NCBI RefSeq assembly: GCF_900100625.1 | Contig: NZ_FMTY01000001.1 | Location: 1-64,000, forward strand | Length of the DNA stretch: 64,000 nucleotides | Source: Flavobacterium saliperosum | Lineage (GTDB): Bacteria > Bacteroidota > Bacteroidia > Flavobacteriales > Flavobacteriaceae | Direction of reading: 5' to 3' | Part shown: positions 1 through 8,919 of the stretch, in pieces | How positions within the stretch are numbered: the first letter of the stretch is position 1 | How the letters are laid out: the number at the start of each line of letters is the position of its first letter | Made by a program: the position numbers and the translations under genes | The notes under the pieces: generated by a model | Database searches by the model: none | What the model was told of the DNA's origin: nothing | Seen by the model: the letters and a program-made list of their open reading frames with translations, nothing else

Positions 1-75
1 ATCCCGGCTTTGGGAGATTGCAGCGCAAGCTCGCAAGGACGGATTGTAACGGAAAGCGGGAATATGGTCCGAAAA
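1..75. repeat. Dispersed intergenic repeat, copy 1 (partial)
   Basis: Noncoding DNA at the window edge. It shares with 8650-8755 (read on the minus strand) the blocks GCTCGCAA(G/T)GAC and GATTG(T/G)AACGGAAAGCGGGAA, in the same order and spacing. The left part of the unit lies outside the window. I recall similar blocks recurring between genes in Flavobacterium genomes, but that is memory and not a search. No open frame with a plausible start covers it. Confidence 0.55.
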
Positions 76-148
76 AAAGCCCGGAACTTTCGCTCTTAAC
101 ACTTGTTTTCTATAAAAAAACAGTAAATTGCAGTAAAACCAATTGGAA

Positions 149-790
149 ATGCTATTAGGATTCGCCATCAGCCTCATTGGCTTGTTTTTATTATTACGCA
201 ATGTCCTGCTTTTTGCATTGGGACTAAAAGAGAAAAACAAAAAGGAACAGCTAATTACTGTTTATCTCACCCTATTATTTGTAGTCGAATTGTTTTGTCA
301 TATTATAGGATGGACAAATCCCGGTAACAATTTATTTCTTTCTCATTATTATTTCAATTCGCAATTTATCATCCTTAGCGTAGTTTTCTACCAATTACTC
401 GAAAACAAAATTTTTAGAAAAATCATACTTTTCAATCTTTTCGCAATTTCCGGCGCAGTCCTATATAGTTATATTGAAGATCCAAGTCTTTACTACAGGT
501 TCAACATAATTGAAGTCTCACTGACATCAGCTGCCTTATCATTATATTCCATACTGTACCTAATAAAAACGTTACGTCAGTCGGAGTCATTTTATTATTT
601 CAACACAGGTCTTCTTTTATACCTTACCAATAGCTTGTTTATCTTCTTAAGCGGAAATACGGAAACGGTTTTCATTGAAGATCCTTATATCGATATCTGG
701 ATTTTCAATTCTCTTTTTTACATCCTATATCAGGCATTTATTTACAAAAACTGGAAGCTTATTAAAGATTCGAAAAAAGCCAACTTGTAA
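149..790 (+). CDS. Hypothetical integral membrane protein
   Basis: A protein of about 213 residues made almost entirely of hydrophobic segments, roughly seven, separated by short polar loops (for example KEKNKKEQ near residue 30 and KTLRQSE near 140). It has a short basic C-terminal tail. I recognise no catalytic motif. The layout resembles the membrane sensor halves of some Bacteroidetes signalling proteins, but no output domain follows. ATG at 149 is preferred; an in-frame TTG at 143 would add two residues. It stands alone, about 100 bases before the promoter of thrS on the same strand. Confidence 0.6.
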   Translation: MLLGFAISLIGLFLLLRNVLLFALGLKEKNKKEQLITVYLTLLFVVELFCHIIGWTNPGNNLFLSHYYFNSQFIILSVVFYQLLENKIFRKIILFNLFAISGAVLYSYIEDPSLYYRFNIIEVSLTSAALSLYSILYLIKTLRQSESFYYFNTGLLLYLTNSLFIFLSGNTETVFIEDPYIDIWIFNSLFYILYQAFIYKNWKLIKDSKKANL

Positions 791-837
791 ATACTTCAAC
801 ACAAAAGCACAAAAGAGTTAACTTTCTCTGCTGTTTC

Positions 838-871
838 TTTGCTAAACAGTTTTTCAAATGTTATATATTTG
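838..871 (+). promoter_or_regulatory. Promoter of thrS (-33/-7 Bacteroidetes type)
   Basis: TTTG at 838-841 and TATATTTG at 864-871 are 22 bases apart. They match the TTG / TAnnTTTG pattern of the Bacteroidetes primary sigma factor. Transcription would start near 878, leaving a leader of about a dozen bases before the ATG at 891. No T-box-like leader would fit in that space. Confidence 0.6.
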
Positions 872-890
872 CATCTTATAATTTATAAAT

Positions 891-2831
891 ATGATAAAGA
901 TTACTTTACCGGACGGTTCGGTTAAGGAGTTTGCACAAGGTGTGACTCCTATGGATGTTGCGAAAAGCATCAGTGAGGGTTTGGCCAGAAATGTTATTTC
1001 GGCATCTTTTAATGGGACAACCATTGAAACGACCACCACGTTAACCACGGACGGCGCTCTTATATTATATACCTGGAACGATGCAGATGGCAAAAAAGCG
1101 TTCTGGCACTCGACTTCGCACGTGATGGCGCAAGCCCTGGAGGAAATGTATCCGGGAATTAAACTGACTATTGGTCCGGCGATTGATAACGGATTTTATT
1201 ATGACGTTGATTTCGGAGATAAAAAAATCACCGATGCCGATTTCAAAGCCATAGAAGACCGCGTATTAGAAATCGCCAGAGAGAAACACGAATTCAAAAT
1301 GCGTTCGGCTACCAAAGCGGAAGCCTTGGAACTATATAAAGGTAACGAATACAAAACGGAACTCATCCAGAACCTGGAAGACGGAACGATTACTTTCTGT
1401 GACCATGCCACTTTTACCGATTTATGCCGCGGTGGCCACATTCCGAATACCGGAATCATTAAAGCGATGAAAATCTTATCGGTAGCCGGAGCGTATTGGA
1501 GAGGTGACGAAAATAACAAACAGCTAACCCGTGTGTACGGAATCTCGTTCCCGAAACAAAAAGACTTAACGGATTACCTTGAATTACTGGAAGAAGCAAA
1601 ACGACGCGACCACCGAAAACTGGGCAAGGAATTGGATTTGTTCCATTTCTCACAAAAAGTCGGACAAGGTTTACCATTATGGTTACCAAAAGGCGCTGCT
1701 TTACGTGATCGTTTGGAGCAGTTTCTAAAAAAAGCACAAAAGAAAGCCGGTTACGAGCAAGTGGTTACACCACACATCGGACAAAAAGAATTATACGTGA
1801 CTTCCGGTCACTACGCAAAATACGGAGCAGACAGTTTCCAACCGATTAAAACGCCGGCAGAAGGCGAAGAGTTTTTATTAAAACCGATGAACTGCCCTCA
1901 CCACTGTGAGATTTACAATGCAAGACCTTGGAGTTATAAAGACTTACCGAAGCGTTATGCGGAATTCGGAACTGTTTACCGTTATGAGCAATCAGGTGAA
2001 CTACACGGTTTAACACGTGTAAGAGGATTTACTCAGGATGATGCACACATTTTCTGTACACCGGATCAATTGGATGCAGAATTTAAAAATGTAATCGACC
2101 TGGTATTATACGTATTCGGTTCGTTAGGATTTGAAAACTTCACGGCTCAGGTTTCTGTACGTGATTTGAACAATCCTGACAAATACATCGGATCGGTTGA
2201 AAACTGGGAGAAAGCAGAGCAAGCGATTATCAGCGCGGCAAAAGACAAAGGTCTGAACTATGTAATCGAAGCCGGAGAAGCCGCATTTTACGGTCCGAAA
2301 CTGGATTTCATGGTAAAAGACGCTTTGGGTAGAAGTTGGCAGTTGGGAACGATTCAGGTAGATTACAACTTACCGGAGCGTTTTGAATTGTCGTACAAAG
2401 GTTCTGATAACGAATTACACCGTCCGGTAATGATTCACCGTGCGCCTTTCGGTTCGATGGAGCGCTTTATCGCTATCTTACTGGAACATACAGGCGGAAA
2501 CTTCCCACTTTGGCTGATGCCGGAGCAGGCTATTATCCTGTCTTTGAGCGAGAAATATGAAAATTATGCCAAAAAAGTTTCAGAATTGCTGGAAATTCAC
2601 GAAATTCGCGCCCTAATTGACAACCGAAACGAGACGATTGGTAAAAAAATCAGGGAGGCTGAAGTACAAAAACTCCCATTTATGCTGATTGTTGGTGAGG
2701 AAGAAGAAAAGAACGGAACGATTTCGGTTCGCCGTCACGGTGATGCCGGAAAGTCCAACGAAACGATGTCAGTTGAGCAATTCGCTTCTTTAGTGAAAGA
2801 AGAAATCAATAAAACATTAAAACAATTCTAA
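891..2831 (+). CDS. thrS: Threonine--tRNA ligase
   Basis: Charges tRNA-Thr with threonine in the cytoplasm. At 646 residues it has the full bacterial length. The order is a TGS domain (about 1-62), an editing domain with HSTSH at 73-77 and the C..GGH segment near 180, then a class II catalytic core. The core shows the zinc-site cysteine in [10 protein letters not shown] near 337, motif 2 in [20 protein letters not shown] near 370 and motif 3 [10 protein letters not shown] near 525. The anticodon-binding domain fills the last 100 residues. It heads the conserved thrS-infC-rpmI-rplT block; infC starts only 23 bases after its stop, so read-through transcription is likely. Confidence 0.97.
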   Translation: MIKITLPDGSVKEFAQGVTPMDVAKSISEGLARNVISASFNGTTIETTTTLTTDGALILYTWNDADGKKAFWHSTSHVMAQALEEMYPGIKLTIGPAIDNGFYYDVDFGDKKITDADFKAIEDRVLEIAREKHEFKMRSATKAEALELYKGNEYKTELIQNLEDGTITFCDHATFTDLCRGGHIPNTGIIKAMKILSVAGAYWRGDENNKQLTRVYGISFPKQKDLTDYLELLEEAKRRDHRKLGKELDLFHFSQKVGQGLPLWLPKGAALRDRLEQFLKKAQKKAGYEQVVTPHIGQKELYVTSGHYAKYGADSFQPIKTPAEGEEFLLKPMNCPHHCEIYNARPWSYKDLPKRYAEFGTVYRYEQSGELHGLTRVRGFTQDDAHIFCTPDQLDAEFKNVIDLVLYVFGSLGFENFTAQVSVRDLNNPDKYIGSVENWEKAEQAIISAAKDKGLNYVIEAGEAAFYGPKLDFMVKDALGRSWQLGTIQVDYNLPERFELSYKGSDNELHRPVMIHRAPFGSMERFIAILLEHTGGNFPLWLMPEQAIILSLSEKYENYAKKVSELLEIHEIRALIDNRNETIGKKIREAEVQKLPFMLIVGEEEEKNGTISVRRHGDAGKSNETMSVEQFASLVKEEINKTLKQF

Positions 2832-2854
2832 GTTTAACTTAAAATTTTAAAGCC

Positions 2855-3409
2855 ATAGCAATAAGAAACAACAGAGGTTACCAGCCTCGAGTAGAAAAAA
2901 AAGATGCACACAGAATAAACAATCTTATTCGTGTACCTGAAGTACGTCTTGTGGGCGACAATGTAGAGCCGGGAGTTTTTAAAACTGCGGATGCTTTACG
3001 GTTAGCCGATCAATTGGAATTGGATTTGGTTGAAATTTCGCCAAATGCAGAACCACCGGTTTGTAAGATCATGGACTATAAAAAGTTCCTGTACGAGCAA
3101 AAAAGACGTGAAAAAGAGCTAAAAGCGAAATCGACACAGATTACCATTAAAGAAATTCGTTTCGGACCTCAAACCGATGAGCACGATTATGAATTCAAAA
3201 AGAAAAATGCGGAAAAATTCCTGAAGGAAGGTTCCAAATTAAAAGCTTTCGTATTCTTTAAAGGACGTTCGATTATTTATAAAGAACAAGGACAAATCTT
3301 GTTGCTTCGTTTAGCACAGGATTTGGAAGATTACGGTAAAGTGGAAGCGATGCCGGTATTGGAAGGTAAACGTATGATTATGTTTATCGCTCCGAAGAAG
3401 AAAAAATAA
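2855..3409 (+). CDS. infC: Translation initiation factor IF-3 (ATA start)
   Basis: IF-3 binds the 30S subunit and rejects wrong start codons and initiator tRNAs. The protein has the N-terminal domain ([20 protein letters not shown]), the linker rich in Lys/Arg and the C-terminal domain ending in [18 protein letters not shown] at 2951 would remove about 32 conserved residues. Going upstream in frame, the sequence reads [12 protein letters not shown], the usual Bacteroidetes IF-3 N-terminus. No ATG, GTG, TTG or ATT occurs there before a TAA at 2840, so ATA at 2855 is the likely start (184 residues). Rare starts in infC are known to serve autoregulation, because IF-3 discriminates against them. 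Confidence 0.9.
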   Translation: MAIRNNRGYQPRVEKKDAHRINNLIRVPEVRLVGDNVEPGVFKTADALRLADQLELDLVEISPNAEPPVCKIMDYKKFLYEQKRREKELKAKSTQITIKEIRFGPQTDEHDYEFKKKNAEKFLKEGSKLKAFVFFKGRSIIYKEQGQILLLRLAQDLEDYGKVEAMPVLEGKRMIMFIAPKKKK

Positions 3410-3489
3410 GCGCAAAGCTGACAGCTATTAGCTAACAGCAGAAAGCTTCAAAAATAGTAAGTAAGATAAATCTAATACCTAGGAAGAAA

Positions 3490-3687
3490 ATGCCTAAAAT
3501 GAAAACTAAATCTAGTGCCAAGAAACGTTTTAAAGTTACTGGTTCTGGAAAAATCAAAAGAAAGCACGCTTTTAAAAGTCACATTTTGACTAAAAAATCT
3601 AAAAAGCGTAAATTAGCTTTAACTCACTCAACTTTGGTTCACCCAACAGATGAGAAGAGTATCAAACAACAATTAAGACTTATCTAA
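3490..3687 (+). CDS. rpmI: 50S ribosomal protein L35
   Basis: A small, strongly basic ribosomal protein of 65 residues with the family signature [20 protein letters not shown] at the N-terminus and a Lys-rich middle. Its length is normal for the family. It lies 80 bases after infC and before rplT, the usual order. The start has a purine-rich stretch (AGGAAGAAA) directly upstream. Confidence 0.97.
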   Translation: MPKMKTKSSAKKRFKVTGSGKIKRKHAFKSHILTKKSKKRKLALTHSTLVHPTDEKSIKQQLRLI

Positions 3688-3869
3688 TCGGTAATTTTTA
3701 ATTACCAATTAATCATTAATCGACAATTTTCAATTGTCAATTATTCCTTAATCGTTGTCGGTTAAAACAATTTAATAACCCTGGAGTGGGCCTTTTTAAA
3801 TTCAGAAATTAGAATTTAGAAATTAGAAGTACTGAAAAGTCGCCTTACTGCAAAAAACAATTTAAAATT
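3688..3869 (+). promoter_or_regulatory. rpmI-rplT spacer with inverted repeats, possible L20 leader
   Basis: This 182-base spacer is unusually long for a gene pair that is normally close. It holds two perfect short hairpins, GGTAATT/AATTACC at 3690-3706 and GACAATT/AATTGTC at 3722-3738. A GC-rich block (CCTGGAGTGGGCC) follows near 3780, then a direct repeat of TTAGAA units at 3800-3830. In several phyla L20 represses its own operon through a structured leader. Whether this spacer does that cannot be told from sequence alone. Confidence 0.35.
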
Positions 3870-4214
3870 ATGCCAAGATCGGTAAATTCAGTTGCTAAAA
3901 GAGCAAGAAGAAAAAGAGTATTAAAACAAGCCAAAGGTTTCTTTGGAAGACGTAAAAACGTTTGGACAGTAGCGAAAAACGCGGTAGAAAAAGCAATGCA
4001 ATATGCTTACCGTGGAAGAAAGCAAAAAAAGAGAAACTTCCGTGCCTTATGGATCATGCGTATCAACGCTGGTGCACGTCTACACGGAATGAGTTATTCT
4101 CAATTCATGGGTAAAATAAAAGCTAACAATATCGAATTGAACCGTAAAGTTCTTGCCGATTTAGCAATGAACCACCCTGCAGCTTTCACAGCTATCGTGA
4201 ATAAAGTGAAATAA
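3870..4214 (+). CDS. rplT: 50S ribosomal protein L20
   Basis: Binds 23S rRNA early in 50S assembly. At 114 residues it has the normal length. The N-terminal extension is basic ([21 protein letters not shown]), and the globular domain has the family's [20 protein letters not shown] segment. It is the last gene of the thrS block and is followed by an intrinsic terminator at 4255-4283. Confidence 0.97.
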   Translation: MPRSVNSVAKRARRKRVLKQAKGFFGRRKNVWTVAKNAVEKAMQYAYRGRKQKKRNFRALWIMRINAGARLHGMSYSQFMGKIKANNIELNRKVLADLAMNHPAAFTAIVNKVK

Positions 4215-4254
4215 GAAAAACGTTTGTTAAACACATATTTATCTTACTTACTAC

Positions 4255-4283
4255 AAAACCCATTCGCAAGAGTGGGTTTTTTA
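4255..4283 (+). terminator. Intrinsic terminator after rplT
   Basis: The stem AAAACCCA / TGGGTTTT (4255-4262 with 4273-4280) has a ten-base loop and is followed by a T run. It closes the thrS-infC-rpmI-rplT transcription unit. Confidence 0.8.
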
Positions 4284-4314
4284 TTTCAAAAAAACTTTAT
4301 ATATTTCATAAAAA

Positions 4315-4887
4315 ATGAAACACCTGATTACCTTATTGTTCTTCACCGGAATCGTTCAGGCGCAAGACATCATAAAAACAACATACAAAGCCAACTTAAA
4401 CGTAAAAGTGCTTGCTGTTGACCAAACCATCGCCTATAAAACGGATGTAAATTCAGCAACAATATATTACATTGCAAAGAGTGAAGTGGATGAAATCCTT
4501 TACGAGAATGGTACATCTACAAAAATTGACCATCCGGTACTAACACTTGAAGAGGCAAAAAACAATTTGATAACACTGATTAATGCCTACGCCTACAGCA
4601 CCGACTCACGGGATAAATTATCCGCAACCTTTGAAGAGAACAAACTTAAATTATCATCGAAGTCCGGCGCCAATGCTCGCTACAATATTGCCGTGGTAAC
4701 ACGATTTGATCAAATATCTTATAGAAAGGACAACCTTGCTTTTGTCAATTTTTGGACTGTCAAAGATAACAGGGGCAATTGGGAGAAGACAAAACTGATA
4801 CTTAAAACACAAAATTTCGAACAGGCAACACTTCTTTTAGATGCTTTTATCCAATTAAATAAAGCATTCCGACGTGAAAAAAGCTAA
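4315..4887 (+). CDS. Hypothetical secreted protein
   Basis: A 190-residue protein with a clear signal peptide (MKHLITLLFFTGIVQAQ, cleavage probably after AQA or nearby). The mature part is mixed alpha/beta with no cysteines and no motif I know. A conserved-looking stretch, DNRGNWEKTKLILKTQNFEQ, lies near residue 150. It stands alone between rplT and rlmF on the same strand. The periplasm or outer membrane surface is likely from the signal peptide; the function is unknown. Confidence 0.6.
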   Translation: MKHLITLLFFTGIVQAQDIIKTTYKANLNVKVLAVDQTIAYKTDVNSATIYYIAKSEVDEILYENGTSTKIDHPVLTLEEAKNNLITLINAYAYSTDSRDKLSATFEENKLKLSSKSGANARYNIAVVTRFDQISYRKDNLAFVNFWTVKDNRGNWEKTKLILKTQNFEQATLLLDAFIQLNKAFRREKS

Positions 4888-5022
4888 TCTTTTTTTGCAC
4901 TAATACAATATTTCTTGACAGTGAATTGTTCGGAAAACATTTTGAAAGTCCTTTTTACAATCCCGAGTTTCCAAGTCTTTCAAGTATCCTTTCCAAACTG
5001 TCATTAAATCAATTCCAACTCC

Positions 5023-5937
5023 ATGAAAAATATAAAAAACGATACGCCTCAAAAGAGCCTGCATCCGCGAAACAAACACAACGGCAATTACGATTTCAAA
5101 ACATTAATCGAGACTTTACCCGAGTTGAAACCATTCGTAGGTCCAAACAAATTCGGAAACGAAAGTATCGATTTTGCCAATCCGGATGCTGTTCGTGCTT
5201 TGAACAAAGCCTTACTGAAACAGTTCTACAACATCAGTTATTGGGAATTACCCAAAACCAACCTCTGTCCACCCATTCCCGGACGTGCGGATTATATTCA
5301 CTACATCGCCGATATACTGGCCGAAAACAATAATGGTGAAATCCCAACAGGAAAAAATGTTCGTATTCTCGATATAGGTGTCGGTGCGAATTGTATTTAT
5401 CCCATCATCGGACATCAGGAATACGGTTGGGAATTCGTAGGAACCGAAGTGGACAAACCCGCAAAACATACTGCAGAAACCATCATCAGTAAAAATCCGG
5501 AACTGAACGGAGCGATTACTGTTCGTCTTCAACAAAGCAAACGCCAAATTTTCAAAGGCATCATCCAACCCGAAGAGCAATTTGATTTTACCATTTGCAA
5601 TCCGCCGTTTCACAACTCCAAAGAAGAAGCCACAAAAGGAACCAATCGAAAACTGAAAAATTTAGGAAAAGCGGTGGAAAGAAAACCAATTCTGAACTTC
5701 AGCGGACAAAATAACGAACTCTGGTACGAAGGCGGCGAATTGGCTTTTATCACCAATATGATTTACGAAAGTGTGCATTTCAAAACACAATGCAAATGGT
5801 TTTCTTCCTTGGTTTCCAAAAAGGAGAATCTGAAACCGTTCTATACCATCTTAAAAAAGGTAAATGCCAAAGAGGTAAAAACGATTGAAATGGAACAAGG
5901 CAATAAAGTAAGTCGGATTCTGGTTTGGCGTTTTTAA
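5023..5937 (+). CDS. rlmF: 23S rRNA (adenine-1618-N6)-methyltransferase
   Basis: Methylates N6 of A1618 in 23S rRNA with S-adenosylmethionine. The 304-residue protein has the family's N-terminal region (LHPRNKHNGNYDF), SAM motif I ILDIGVGANCIYP near 115-128 and the N6-adenine methyltransferase signature NPPF in CNPPFHNSKEEA near 190. The end shows SRILVWRF. Its stop codon touches the stop of the convergent glsA with no spacer, so the two messages must overlap at the 3' end or terminate inside the neighbour. Confidence 0.92.
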   Translation: MKNIKNDTPQKSLHPRNKHNGNYDFKTLIETLPELKPFVGPNKFGNESIDFANPDAVRALNKALLKQFYNISYWELPKTNLCPPIPGRADYIHYIADILAENNNGEIPTGKNVRILDIGVGANCIYPIIGHQEYGWEFVGTEVDKPAKHTAETIISKNPELNGAITVRLQQSKRQIFKGIIQPEEQFDFTICNPPFHNSKEEATKGTNRKLKNLGKAVERKPILNFSGQNNELWYEGGELAFITNMIYESVHFKTQCKWFSSLVSKKENLKPFYTILKKVNAKEVKTIEMEQGNKVSRILVWRF

Positions 5938-6849
5938 TTAAAAAATCGACATTCCGGTTTTGGTGGTCAGTTGTTCCAACGCATACATTCCCATTTCGGA
6001 ATTTCCTTTTTCGTTCAAACGCGGACTCCACGTAGCCACCGAAAAATGCTGCGGAAACAAAGCACCGATACCACCACCGATACCACTTTTTCCGGGCAAT
6101 CCCACCTTATACGTAAACTCGCCCGATTCATCATAAAACCCGCAAGTTTGCATTAAAGCGTTGAGTCGCTTTACTTGACTTCGGGTTAAAATCTGTTGGC
6201 CGCTTTTGGTTTTTCCTTCATTGGCAAAAAAGAAAAAGGAATGTGCCAGTTCCTTACAGGTCATTTCCAATGAGCATTGGTGGAAATAAAAATCCAAAAC
6301 AACCTCCACATCATTCTCAATATTGCCGAACGACTTTAAAAAATTAGCCAAAGCCGCATTCCGGAATCCGGTATCTTTTTCCGATTGTGCCACTTTCAGG
6401 TTATAGGTAATGGTATCACAACCTGAAATCGTTCGGATAAAATCTAAAAAATCTTCTTTGGGATGTTCTAAATGGGTTACCAGCATGTCGGCAATCACCA
6501 ATGCGCCGGCATTAATAAACGGATTGCGCGGAATCCCTTTTTCGTATTCCAACTGCACCAACGAATTAAAAGGATTTCCTGAAGGCTCCACACCTACCCG
6601 TTCCCAGACTTTTTCCCCTAAAAAAGAAAAAGCCAAGGTAACTGTCAGGGCTTTGGAAACCGATTGTATGGAAAATTTTTCGTTACTGTCACCAATCCCG
6701 AAATCCTGTCCGTCAATTGTCGTAAGGTGCATTCCGAATTTATTGGAATCAACATTCGCTAATTCCGGAATCGTCGAAGCCACATTTCCGATAACCGGAA
6801 GTGCTTTGGTCTCCTGATGGATTTCCTGTAAAATAGCGTTGTAATTCAT
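5938..6849 (-). CDS. glsA: Glutaminase
   Basis: Hydrolyses glutamine to glutamate and ammonia. The 303 residues match the serine-dependent GlsA family, with the catalytic SxxK motif in FSIQSVSKALT near 64-67 and the family segments NPFINAGAL and GLPGKSGIGGGI. It is the third gene of a minus-strand run after cyanophycinase and isoaspartyl peptidase (15-base gap to the latter). That context suggests amino-acid nitrogen release rather than acid resistance; this is inference. Confidence 0.93.
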   Translation of the reverse strand: MNYNAILQEIHQETKALPVIGNVASTIPELANVDSNKFGMHLTTIDGQDFGIGDSNEKFSIQSVSKALTVTLAFSFLGEKVWERVGVEPSGNPFNSLVQLEYEKGIPRNPFINAGALVIADMLVTHLEHPKEDFLDFIRTISGCDTITYNLKVAQSEKDTGFRNAALANFLKSFGNIENDVEVVLDFYFHQCSLEMTCKELAHSFFFFANEGKTKSGQQILTRSQVKRLNALMQTCGFYDESGEFTYKVGLPGKSGIGGGIGALFPQHFSVATWSPRLNEKGNSEMGMYALEQLTTKTGMSIF

Positions 6850-6864
6850 CTTGAAAATTTTATT

Positions 6865-7707
6865 CTAATTGAAAACTTCTTCGTTTTCACCATCAAAACT
6901 GGCAAAAACCATACTTGGATGCGAATCCTGATGGAACATATTTCCGTCCTTATCAATCGCAATCGCTCCGGCAAAACCATCATACGGTTGCAATTCGCTG
7001 AACGTTTTCGCAAAAGCTTCCTGTAAGGAAAAACCATCGGTAACGCGGGTTACAATTTTGGCGGCGGTGGCATTACTCACAATATCTTCGCCTACGCCGG
7101 TTAAACTCACCCCGCAAAATGCATTAGCATAATTTCCGGCCACGGTAGCCGAATCCGAAATACGCCCCGGAATCTCAAATCCTTTTCCTCCGGTGGAAGT
7201 GGCTACCGCTATTTTTCCGTTGGTATCCAAAGCCACACAACCTACGGTTCCAGTGCCAAGGGATTTTACTTTCGCTTCATACTCGGCTCTTCGTTGCGGA
7301 ATTTCAGTTGAAAACGGTTTGAAACCGTGCTTTCTTGCGAAATTCGTGGCGCCGCTTCCGCCTAAAATTCGGTCATCCACTTGCATCAAAACCTGAGCCA
7401 CCTGAATCGGGTTTTTGGTTTCTTCAATATTGATAACACCACTCATCTTCTGTGTTTCACCATCCATTAAAGACGCACTCATTCTTATTTTTCCGTCACT
7501 CTGAATCTGCGATCCGATTCCGGCATTGAACAATTCGTCGTCTTCCAACTGCGAAACGGCAAAAACCACCGTTTCCAAAGCCGAATGTGTTTTCAGATAA
7601 TCATACGAATCTTTTACAATGCGCAACAATGCCTGCTGTTTGGCTATTTTCGTTTCATTATTGGTTGATGATTCCGAAAAAAATCCACCGTGAATAATTA
7701 CCTTCAT
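6865..7707 (-). CDS. Isoaspartyl peptidase / L-asparaginase
   Basis: An Ntn-hydrolase of the plant-type asparaginase family (280 residues). Such enzymes self-cleave before a threonine and then hydrolyse beta-aspartyl dipeptides and asparagine. The cleavage site is visible as G-T-G/T-V-G at 151-156, so Thr154 would be the nucleophile. The substrate-site block NAGIGSQIQSDGKIRMSASL is at 61-80. It lies one base after the cyanophycinase stop, so the pair is almost certainly cotranscribed. Beta-Asp-Arg released from cyanophycin is the fitting substrate. Confidence 0.93.
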   Translation of the reverse strand: MKVIIHGGFFSESSTNNETKIAKQQALLRIVKDSYDYLKTHSALETVVFAVSQLEDDELFNAGIGSQIQSDGKIRMSASLMDGETQKMSGVINIEETKNPIQVAQVLMQVDDRILGGSGATNFARKHGFKPFSTEIPQRRAEYEAKVKSLGTGTVGCVALDTNGKIAVATSTGGKGFEIPGRISDSATVAGNYANAFCGVSLTGVGEDIVSNATAAKIVTRVTDGFSLQEAFAKTFSELQPYDGFAGAIAIDKDGNMFHQDSHPSMVFASFDGENEEVFN

Positions 7708-7708
7708 C

Positions 7709-8581
7709 TTAAACGTATTGCGAATCGTGAATGCTCATTTTATGGGTGTGCAAATCAAATTTATCAAACTGACTCATCACGTGGGTTACCAAATGGCTGA
7801 TAGAAATCGGTTGCCCTATTTCCACCTGAGTTAAATTGGTATCTTTTATTTCTCTTCCGTCAACGATAATCACCAATCCGGAGCCAATTGCTTCCATGTT
7901 CGTATTGTTCGTGATCAGCAAACCGGTATCTTCACCCAGTCCGATTCCCAATACTTTCGGATTCCCCACAACTGCCTGAAACAAACGTCCGATGCGCCCG
8001 CGCTGAACAAAGTGGGTATCGATAACCACATCATCAATCAGTCCTAAACCGGAAGTGATTTTCACCTCACCCTTCAGCAACGCTTCGTGACTGCTTCCCT
8101 GATAAATCATGTTATTGGAAGCGGCCGCTGCACCTGCCGAGGTTCCCGCATAAATAAAATCTTCGTTACGGTATTTGTCGAGTAAAATATCATGAAATGG
8201 TGTTCCTCCTAAAATAGACGTCAATCGCAACTGATCGCCACCGGTAAACATAACAATATCCGCAGCACGCAAACGGTCTAAAACTTCCTGTTCCATCGCC
8301 TGCTCGCGCTTTTCAAGATACAATACGTCTACATTTTTAGCATTCAGGTATTCGAACGCTCTGGCATATTCCGGTCCCACTTCACGCGGAATCTTAGACG
8401 CCGTCGTAATAATTTCAATTCTTGAATTCTCTTTATGTTTTGATTCGGTTATGATGCGTTTTAAAATCCCTTTCTCAAAAAAATTCAGATTATTTTCCAC
8501 TTTTGCATCAAAACTGTTTTCTGTAAAACTCCCTTTATCAACAGCTCCTCCTATAATAACTAATTTTCCGTGTATTTTCAT
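7709..8581 (-). CDS. cphB: Cyanophycinase
   Basis: A serine exopeptidase of family S51 that cuts cyanophycin into beta-Asp-Arg dipeptides. The 290-residue protein has GGDQ at 114-117 and the nucleophile elbow GTSAGAAA with Ser148. A longer reading frame runs upstream to 8707, but that extension (YKLAMTDWNGKRE...) is encoded by the dispersed repeat and is not protein-like. MKIHGKLVIIGG at 8581 is therefore the start. TACTTTTA (minus strand, 8593-8586) with TTG 19 bases above resembles a promoter. It ends only four bases before the ATG, which would imply an almost leaderless message. Confidence 0.92.
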   Translation of the reverse strand: MKIHGKLVIIGGAVDKGSFTENSFDAKVENNLNFFEKGILKRIITESKHKENSRIEIITTASKIPREVGPEYARAFEYLNAKNVDVLYLEKREQAMEQEVLDRLRAADIVMFTGGDQLRLTSILGGTPFHDILLDKYRNEDFIYAGTSAGAAAASNNMIYQGSSHEALLKGEVKITSGLGLIDDVVIDTHFVQRGRIGRLFQAVVGNPKVLGIGLGEDTGLLITNNTNMEAIGSGLVIIVDGREIKDTNLTQVEIGQPISISHLVTHVMSQFDKFDLHTHKMSIHDSQYV

Positions 8582-8629
8582 GTCGTAAAAGTAGCAAAAA
8601 GATAAAAAAAACCAAGTTATTTTCTGTTT

Positions 8630-8765
8630 TTGAAGCGAAGGGACAGTGATTATTTGGTCACCCTGTTCCCGCTTTCCGTTCCAATCTGTCATTGCGAGCT
8701 TGTACACAAGCTCACAAAGTCAGGATTTCCTCTACAATCGGGGCTAAAGAGGAAGGCCATACCTT
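8630..8765. repeat. Dispersed intergenic repeat, copy 2
   Basis: On the minus strand the unit reads AGCCCCGATTGTAGAGGAAATCC, then a hairpin with arms GAGCTTGT and ACAAGCTC (8692-8709), then GCAATGACAGATTGGAACGG and AAGCGGGAA. It shares its right half with 1-75. It sits between the divergent cyanophycinase and cyanophycin synthetase genes. The rest of this 338-base gap, up to 8919, is AT-rich and holds only presumed promoter DNA for cphA. Confidence 0.6.
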
Positions 8766-8919
8766 TTTGAAAGTTCAGTAAAAATTTGAAAATCAGCACA
8801 AAAAATAATAGAAACACTACAATTTAAAAGGCTTTTATTATTTCTCTTAAAAAAATTGCGGCTATAAAATAAATATTGCTATTTTTAACAAAATCAGTAG
8901 AACCTTTTCAAAGAATAAA

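Noticed and set aside
4926..5333. Open frame of 135 codons overlapping the start of rlmF
   Set aside because: It runs in another frame over rlmF, and its residue make-up (many Gln, Arg, Ser, Cys) is that of a shadow frame.
8582..8707. N-terminal extension of cyanophycinase by 42 residues
   Set aside because: It is encoded by the dispersed repeat and lies across a likely -7 box; homologous proteins begin near MKIHGKLVIIGG.
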